A DNA stretch of 64,000 nt from Dokdonella sp. Its GTDB lineage: Bacteria; Pseudomonadota; Gammaproteobacteria; Xanthomonadales; Rhodanobacteraceae. Numbering within the stretch: position 1 is the first letter of the stretch; each line of letters starts with the position of its first letter. The DNA is taken from assembly GCA_024707225.1 (NCBI GenBank), contig JANQAE010000001.1, forward strand, positions 1-64,000, in the 5' to 3' direction. Shown piece by piece: positions 60,694-64,000 of the stretch. The notes beneath the pieces were generated by a model that had not been told where the DNA came from, did not search any database, and was given only the letters and a program-made list of their open reading frames with translations. The position numbers were made by a program, and so were the translations under genes.

Positions 60694-61812
60694 TCAGGGC
60701 GTACGGTCGGCCAGACGCTCCATCAGGCCCGCATACAGCACCTCGCGCCGCCAGCCCTCCAGCGCGGCCGGCCAGCGTCCGCTGGCGAGCAGCGATTCGA
60801 GGTGGCGTCTCGCGCAGAGCAGGCCCTCGGGCAGGTCCAGTCGCTCCGCGGTCGCATTGACGAAGGCCTTCATCGCCGCGATCGCGCGCTTGTCGGCCGG
60901 CGTCGGCAGCGCCGGGATCGGCTCGATCTCCAGCTCGGCCGGCTCCAGCGGGCGCGTCAGCACCTCGAGCAGCTCGGCCCGCTGTGCGCTGCGCAGCGCA
61001 CGCAGGCCCTTGGTCCGCTGGAACAGGTCCTCGCCGCCGGTCGGCGGATGCTGGGCGAGTTCGAGTGCGCGCGGATCGTCGAGCAGCCACGAGCGCGGCC
61101 GGTCGATCGCACGTGCAGTGACGTCGCGCCAGATCAATGCGCGGCGCAGCAGCGCCTGTTTCTCGACCGGCCAGCCGGCGGCGCCGCGCAGTGCCGTCTG
61201 CGGCTGCGGATCGGGCTCGCGCCGGCCGGCGCGTTCGACCATGCGGCGGCAGTCCTCGCGGTGCCAGCCCTCGTAGCCGCGCGAGGACAGGCGCTCGGAC
61301 AGCTGCCGATGCAGATCGGCCAGATGCGTGACGTCCTGGGTCGCGTACTCGAGCTGCTCGGGCGACAGCGGGCGGCGCAGCCAGTCCGAGCGCGTCTCGG
61401 CCTTCGGCAGCTGCACGCCGGTCAATTCGAACACCAGCTTCTGGTAGCCCAGACCGGGCCCCAGCCCGGCGAACGCCGCGGCGATCTGCGTATCGAACAG
61501 CTGGCCGAGTCCGCGCGGGACCGGCGCCGACAGCGCCTCGAGGTCTTCGCTGGCACTGTGCATCACGCAGACGCGGTCGGCTGCCGACAGGGCATCGCCG
61601 AGCAGGGCGACGTCGGCCGCCAGCGGATCGATCAGGGCGGTCTGCGTGCCGTGCGCAAGCTGGACCAGCGCGAGTTTCGGGTAGAACGTGTCGACGCGCA
61701 TGAACTCGGTGTCCAGGCCGATCAGCGGCGGCAGGGACGCGGCCAGTTCGCGCAGCGGTTCGTCGTGGTCGATCCAGTCGGCCAAGGGAGGTTCCTGATG
61801 AAGGTCGGACAT
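60694..61812 (-). CDS. rnd: Ribonuclease D
   Basis: 372 residues from the minus-strand ATG at 61812 (MSDLHQEPPLADWIDHDEP). RNase D is a 3'-5' exonuclease for tRNA maturation. DEDDy motifs: GLDTEFMR (about 35-42), MHSASEDLEAL (about 88), and YATQDVTHL (about 155-163). The HRDC helical domains follow, including RDVTARAIDRPRSWLLDD. Upstream on the same strand is nothing; aidB lies 70 bp downstream. The location next to tRNA-Phe, in the opposite orientation, may be fortuitous. Confidence 0.92.
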   Translation of the reverse strand: MSDLHQEPPLADWIDHDEPLRELAASLPPLIGLDTEFMRVDTFYPKLALVQLAHGTQTALIDPLAADVALLGDALSAADRVCVMHSASEDLEALSAPVPRGLGQLFDTQIAAAFAGLGPGLGYQKLVFELTGVQLPKAETRSDWLRRPLSPEQLEYATQDVTHLADLHRQLSERLSSRGYEGWHREDCRRMVERAGRREPDPQPQTALRGAAGWPVEKQALLRRALIWRDVTARAIDRPRSWLLDDPRALELAQHPPTGGEDLFQRTKGLRALRSAQRAELLEVLTRPLEPAELEIEPIPALPTPADKRAIAAMKAFVNATAERLDLPEGLLCARRHLESLLASGRWPAALEGWRREVLYAGLMERLADRTP

Positions 61813-61973
61813 CGAGCGTAGCAAGCGCGCGCGCCGTCTGGAACGAGGTTTTTCGCGCGGGGGTGTTCACAGGCCCCGAGGAACCTTGTAGGATTGCGCG
61901 CCCCGCCGGACCCCGGGCGCGCATCGCGCTCCGTCCGCCGCAGGGGAGGCACGAGGACTTCGCGTGCCGGCGT

Positions 61974-62049
61974 GGCCGGGTAGCTCAGTTGGTAGAGCAG
62001 GGGATTGAAAATCCCCGTGTCGGCGGTTCGATTCCGTCCCCGGCCACCA
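61974..62049 (+). tRNA. tRNA-Phe(GAA)
   Basis: The acceptor stem GGCCGGG (61974-61980) pairs with CCCGGCC, followed by discriminator A and an encoded CCA (62047-62049). The anticodon stem-loop GGGGATTGAAAATCCCC gives anticodon GAA. The D loop (AGCTCAGTTGGTAGAGCA) and T arm (GGCGGTTCGATTCCGTC) are standard. Its 3' end is a common integration site, and phage genes begin ~1.2 kb downstream. Confidence 0.97.
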
Positions 62050-62058
62050 TTTCCTTCA

Positions 62059-62090
62059 ACGGCTTGCAGCGATGCAGGCCGTTTTTGTTT
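62059..62090 (+). terminator. Intrinsic terminator after tRNA-Phe
   Basis: ACGGC (62059-62063) with GCCGT (62078-62082), and TGCA (62065-62068) with TGCA (62073-62076), form a hairpin with a GCGA loop. It is followed by TTTTGTTT. It lies 9 bp after the CCA. Confidence 0.8.
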
Positions 62091-62251
62091 GTGCGGCCTG
62101 TCAGGCTGGTGCCCCTATGGTGCCCGTTCGTCGCTGCTTGATTCTTGAAGCGCTGTAGCGCAGCGTGTCTGGGCGACAGCGGAATCCGGGCGCTGTGCTC
62201 GTCCACAGCTGCGTACGTCACCACATCCACCTGTGGTGCAAGGGAGGGCAG

Positions 62252-62965
62252 ATGATCACGCGAGATGAGGCAGCCCGGATGCTGTTCGAACATCTTCGAT
62301 GGATAGATGTTGCGACTGACCAAATGCCGGTTCCCGGAGATGATCGGCATCGGCTTGGTCTGGCAGCGACGGATCTTCTTCACGAGCATGCGCGCTCCGT
62401 TCTCTTTCTGCTGACCGCCACTCCTGGCGGGCAGTCGATGGTCGGCTCTGCGCTCGCGCTGCTGCGCCCTATGTTCGAGGCGCTCGTGCGATCGTGGTTG
62501 ATTCTCTATTCCTCGAGCGAGCAAGAACTGAAGCGCCACCTTTCGGGTGATGCTCTCGCCGGACACATGCGCGATTGGGTCGCGAGGGTAGAACGTGTCG
62601 GAGGACTGAATCACGATGGCTTCATGAGCATCGTGCTGGACCGAGACAGAGGCCTGTGGCACATGCTGAACGGATTCACGCATGGGGGAGCGGAGCAGCT
62701 CGTAAGGCGCATTGGTCCGGAGAACATCGGTCCTCAGTACTCCGAGGATGACGTAGTTCTAGCGCTGCTGTTCGCAGCGGAACTGTCGCTCATATCCTCC
62801 GTCGTCGCCCTTGAGATTGGGAATCGTGACGACGCTGCCAGGGTCGGGCAAGAGCGCTTGCGGCAAATGGCCGAACGCCTCAATCAAGACGGCGCTGCCA
62901 TTCGAATCACCGACGAGGTCGGTCGGATGACGCCGCCACCACAAGACACGGATCAGCCTGATTAG
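62252..62965 (+). CDS. Unrecognised 237-residue protein next to tRNA-Phe
   Basis: It starts MITRDEAARMLFEHLRWIDV behind a strong GGGAGGG. The protein looks soluble and mostly helical, with a hydrophobic helix ALALLRPMFEALVRSWLILY (about residues 69-88) and HMLNGFTHGGAEQLVRR (about 139-155). This arrangement is reminiscent of DUF6988/DUF5677-type proteins, a weak resemblance only. GC at third positions is clearly lower than in the host genes, which suggests recent acquisition. It lies between the tRNA and phage capsid genes and may be a cargo gene of that element. Confidence 0.75.
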   Translation: MITRDEAARMLFEHLRWIDVATDQMPVPGDDRHRLGLAATDLLHEHARSVLFLLTATPGGQSMVGSALALLRPMFEALVRSWLILYSSSEQELKRHLSGDALAGHMRDWVARVERVGGLNHDGFMSIVLDRDRGLWHMLNGFTHGGAEQLVRRIGPENIGPQYSEDDVVLALLFAAELSLISSVVALEIGNRDDAARVGQERLRQMAERLNQDGAAIRITDEVGRMTPPPQDTDQPD

Positions 62966-63203
62966 GTCGCTCGCGGGTGTGCGAGGCGCAGCCGATCTGA
63001 TCGATCATCGCTCCGTTGCGCGCCGATCCCGCGGGGCATCGCTTGCTCAACTTCTCAATGTGGACCGTGTGGATGTCGGAGAGATTTCCTTTCCCGAACT
63101 GGTTTCTTGCACGCGGCTGATGGCGGCCGGTGTCCTGGGCCTTCGACCTTCGATTTCTTTACTGCCCCCCGGCGTTTGGCGGCCGGAACACCAGCGCCAC
63201 GGA
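62966..63203. other. Spacer before the phage head genes
   Basis: 238 bp with no convincing gene on either strand; the frames that cross it overlap the phage genes out of frame or have atypical composition. It may hold the end of the phage transcription unit (minus strand), although no clear terminator is seen. Confidence 0.35.
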
Positions 63204-63377
63204 TCAGCCCGCGGCCAGCTCGGCCCTGAATGCTTCGGTGATCCGATCGTTCGGCACGGCGTCGAAGTAGCCGTTTGCCACCGCGATGCAGGCGTCCTCG
63301 AAGTCCTCGCGCGACAGCCAAGCTGCATGGCGGCCGATCAGGGCCGCCAGCTCTCGCATCAGTTGCTCACGCTCCAT
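63204..63377 (-). CDS. Small phage protein, 57 residues
   Basis: From the minus-strand ATG at 63377, behind GGAGGAG, the frame reads MEREQLMRELAALIGRHAAW, followed by SREDFEDACIAVANGYFD. It overlaps the preceding small gene by 11 bp, the tight packing typical of phage modules. The predicted structure is helical. No function is recognised. Confidence 0.65.
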   Translation of the reverse strand: MEREQLMRELAALIGRHAAWLSREDFEDACIAVANGYFDAVPNDRITEAFRAELAAG

Positions 63378-63570
63378 GCCGCTCCTCCCAGCGATCTCCG
63401 GTCCAGCGGCCAACTCGCTTGGCGGTGGTGCGCTGCTCGCCGGCCTCGCGCTCCAGTGCGTCCAGGCGGCGTTCCAGCGACCCGATGCGGATCGCCAGCG
63501 GGCCGAATGCTCTGCTCACGTGCTCGCGTACGACGTCGGCCACGCCTTTCGCGATCTCGGCCAGCGTCAC
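63367..63570 (-). CDS. Small coiled-coil phage protein, 67 residues
   Basis: MTLAEIAKGVADVVREHVSR followed by GPLAIRIGSLERRLDALERE. Heptad spacing in the second half suggests a short coiled coil. Its start overlaps the capsid gene stop by 4 bp (ATGA), so it is translated with it. Small proteins with this pattern are common next to HK97-type capsid genes, but their role is not known to me. Confidence 0.65.
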   Translation of the reverse strand: MTLAEIAKGVADVVREHVSRAFGPLAIRIGSLERRLDALEREAGEQRTTAKRVGRWTGDRWEERHGA

Positions 63571-64000
63571 GATGCGCTCCCGTAGCTGGCGCCAGTCACG
63601 ACCGCCACGGCGCCGGCGCGCTGCACGTCCCAGTTCGCCAGCACTTCGGCACGGAACGCGACCGTGTTCGTCTGCCAGAGCGAGACTTGCGCGGCGGCGC
63701 CTTCGTCCGGATCGTCCGCCATCAGCAGCGTGGCGTGCTCGGAAACCTCGATGTCGAGGCTCTCCATCGCCAGTGCGACGCCTGAGGCATCGACCAGGGC
63801 GATCTGTCCGCCGGCCGAGTCCTGCGGCGATCCGCGACTGGTGAGCAACGGGATGCCGAGGATGGTGCCGCCACGCGGGCCGGCATCCGGGAACGCGAAG
63901 GAGCCACCTCCGTCGCGCGCGAGTGCAATACGCGCTGCCGTCTGGGGATCGGTGATGAAGTAGGCCGATGCCAGGTCGCCCGCAAAGCCGGCGATCAGCG
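63567..64000 (-). CDS. Phage major capsid protein (HK97 family), C-terminal 143 residues
   Basis: The gene enters from the right edge of the window; 143 C-terminal residues are visible. The sequence AYFITDPQTAARIALARDGG, then FPDAGPRGGTILGIPLLTSR and VSLWQTNTVAFRAEVLANW, fits the A domain and C-terminus of HK97-type capsid proteins. These form the icosahedral head shell. The position suggests that portal, protease and terminase genes lie beyond the window. Confidence 0.88.
   Translation of the reverse strand, partial: LIAGFAGDLASAYFITDPQTAARIALARDGGGSFAFPDAGPRGGTILGIPLLTSRGSPQDSAGGQIALVDASGVALAMESLDIEVSEHATLLMADDPDEGAAAQVSLWQTNTVAFRAEVLANWDVQRAGAVAVVTGASYGSAS

Noticed and set aside
62050..62160. 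Direct GGTGCCC repeat near 62109-62122 as an att core
   Set aside because: It is only 7 bp, does not match the tRNA 3' end, and the other boundary of the element lies outside the window.
63047..63328. Two minus-strand frames across the spacer and the 57-residue phage gene, as a possible terminase small subunit
   Set aside because: They overlap the better supported 57-residue gene out of frame and lack terminase motifs or a ribosome-binding site.

Overview
The window is a 64 kb stretch of a high-GC gammaproteobacterial chromosome. The order str, S10, spc, alpha, the zinc-free long S14, the lack of rpmJ after secY, a class II DAHP synthase, mfd, rluC, rne, DUF885 and HAF-repeat genes all suggest Lysobacterales (Xanthomonadales), perhaps a Rhodanobacteraceae-type genome. 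The lineage is an inference from gene content, not a measured placement. Gene density is high, codon use is strongly GC3-biased, and only the last ~1.9 kb looks foreign.

Positions 1-18281 carry the translation supercluster on the + strand: rpsL (partial), rpsG, fusA, tuf; then rpsJ to rpsQ (S10), rplN to secY (spc), and rpsM, rpsK, rpsD, rpoA, rplQ (alpha), closed by a strong terminator. Several transcription-unit boundaries share one layout: a promoter-like element followed at once by a GC hairpin, usually with a T-run. Positions 18361-26422 hold dsbB, a class II DAHP synthase, two coupled secreted amidohydrolases, a HAD phosphatase and a small membrane protein.

Positions 26475-27282 hold a tRNA-Ser(UGA) gene on the minus strand. 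It is preceded by four exact-period 162-bp tandem units, each carrying a truncated 5' portion of the same tRNA and a spacer that folds into four hairpins. Then come a GacA/UvrY-type response regulator, RNase E with a giant P/A/S/T tail, rluC, phhB, nfuA, a cupin, mfd, GNAT and YjbR proteins, a Slp lipoprotein, rlmJ, a DUF885 protein, a GNAT-nitrilase pair, a CadC-like wHTH-TPR regulator and two secreted paralogues ending in VFADGF.

Positions 50460-56317 hold a PAP2 phosphatase with a glycosyltransferase. Divergent from them is a PhoB-box-driven pst operon, with a PstC-PstA fusion, an unusual PstB, and PhoU, but no pstS. Then sufE-cysS, a glycine-zipper protein, aidB and rnd lead to tRNA-Phe(GAA). 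Beyond tRNA-Phe lie an unrecognised 237-aa gene and, at the window edge, the HK97-type major capsid protein of a prophage or capsid-bearing satellite, with no tail genes between it and the tRNA.

Six otherwise good genes (rpsD, the large amidohydrolase, the response regulator, the small VFADGF protein, pstCA and aidB) are each interrupted by a single apparent indel at a short run or GC repeat. Because rpsD is normally essential, the simplest reading is uncorrected indel error in the sequence rather than gene decay.
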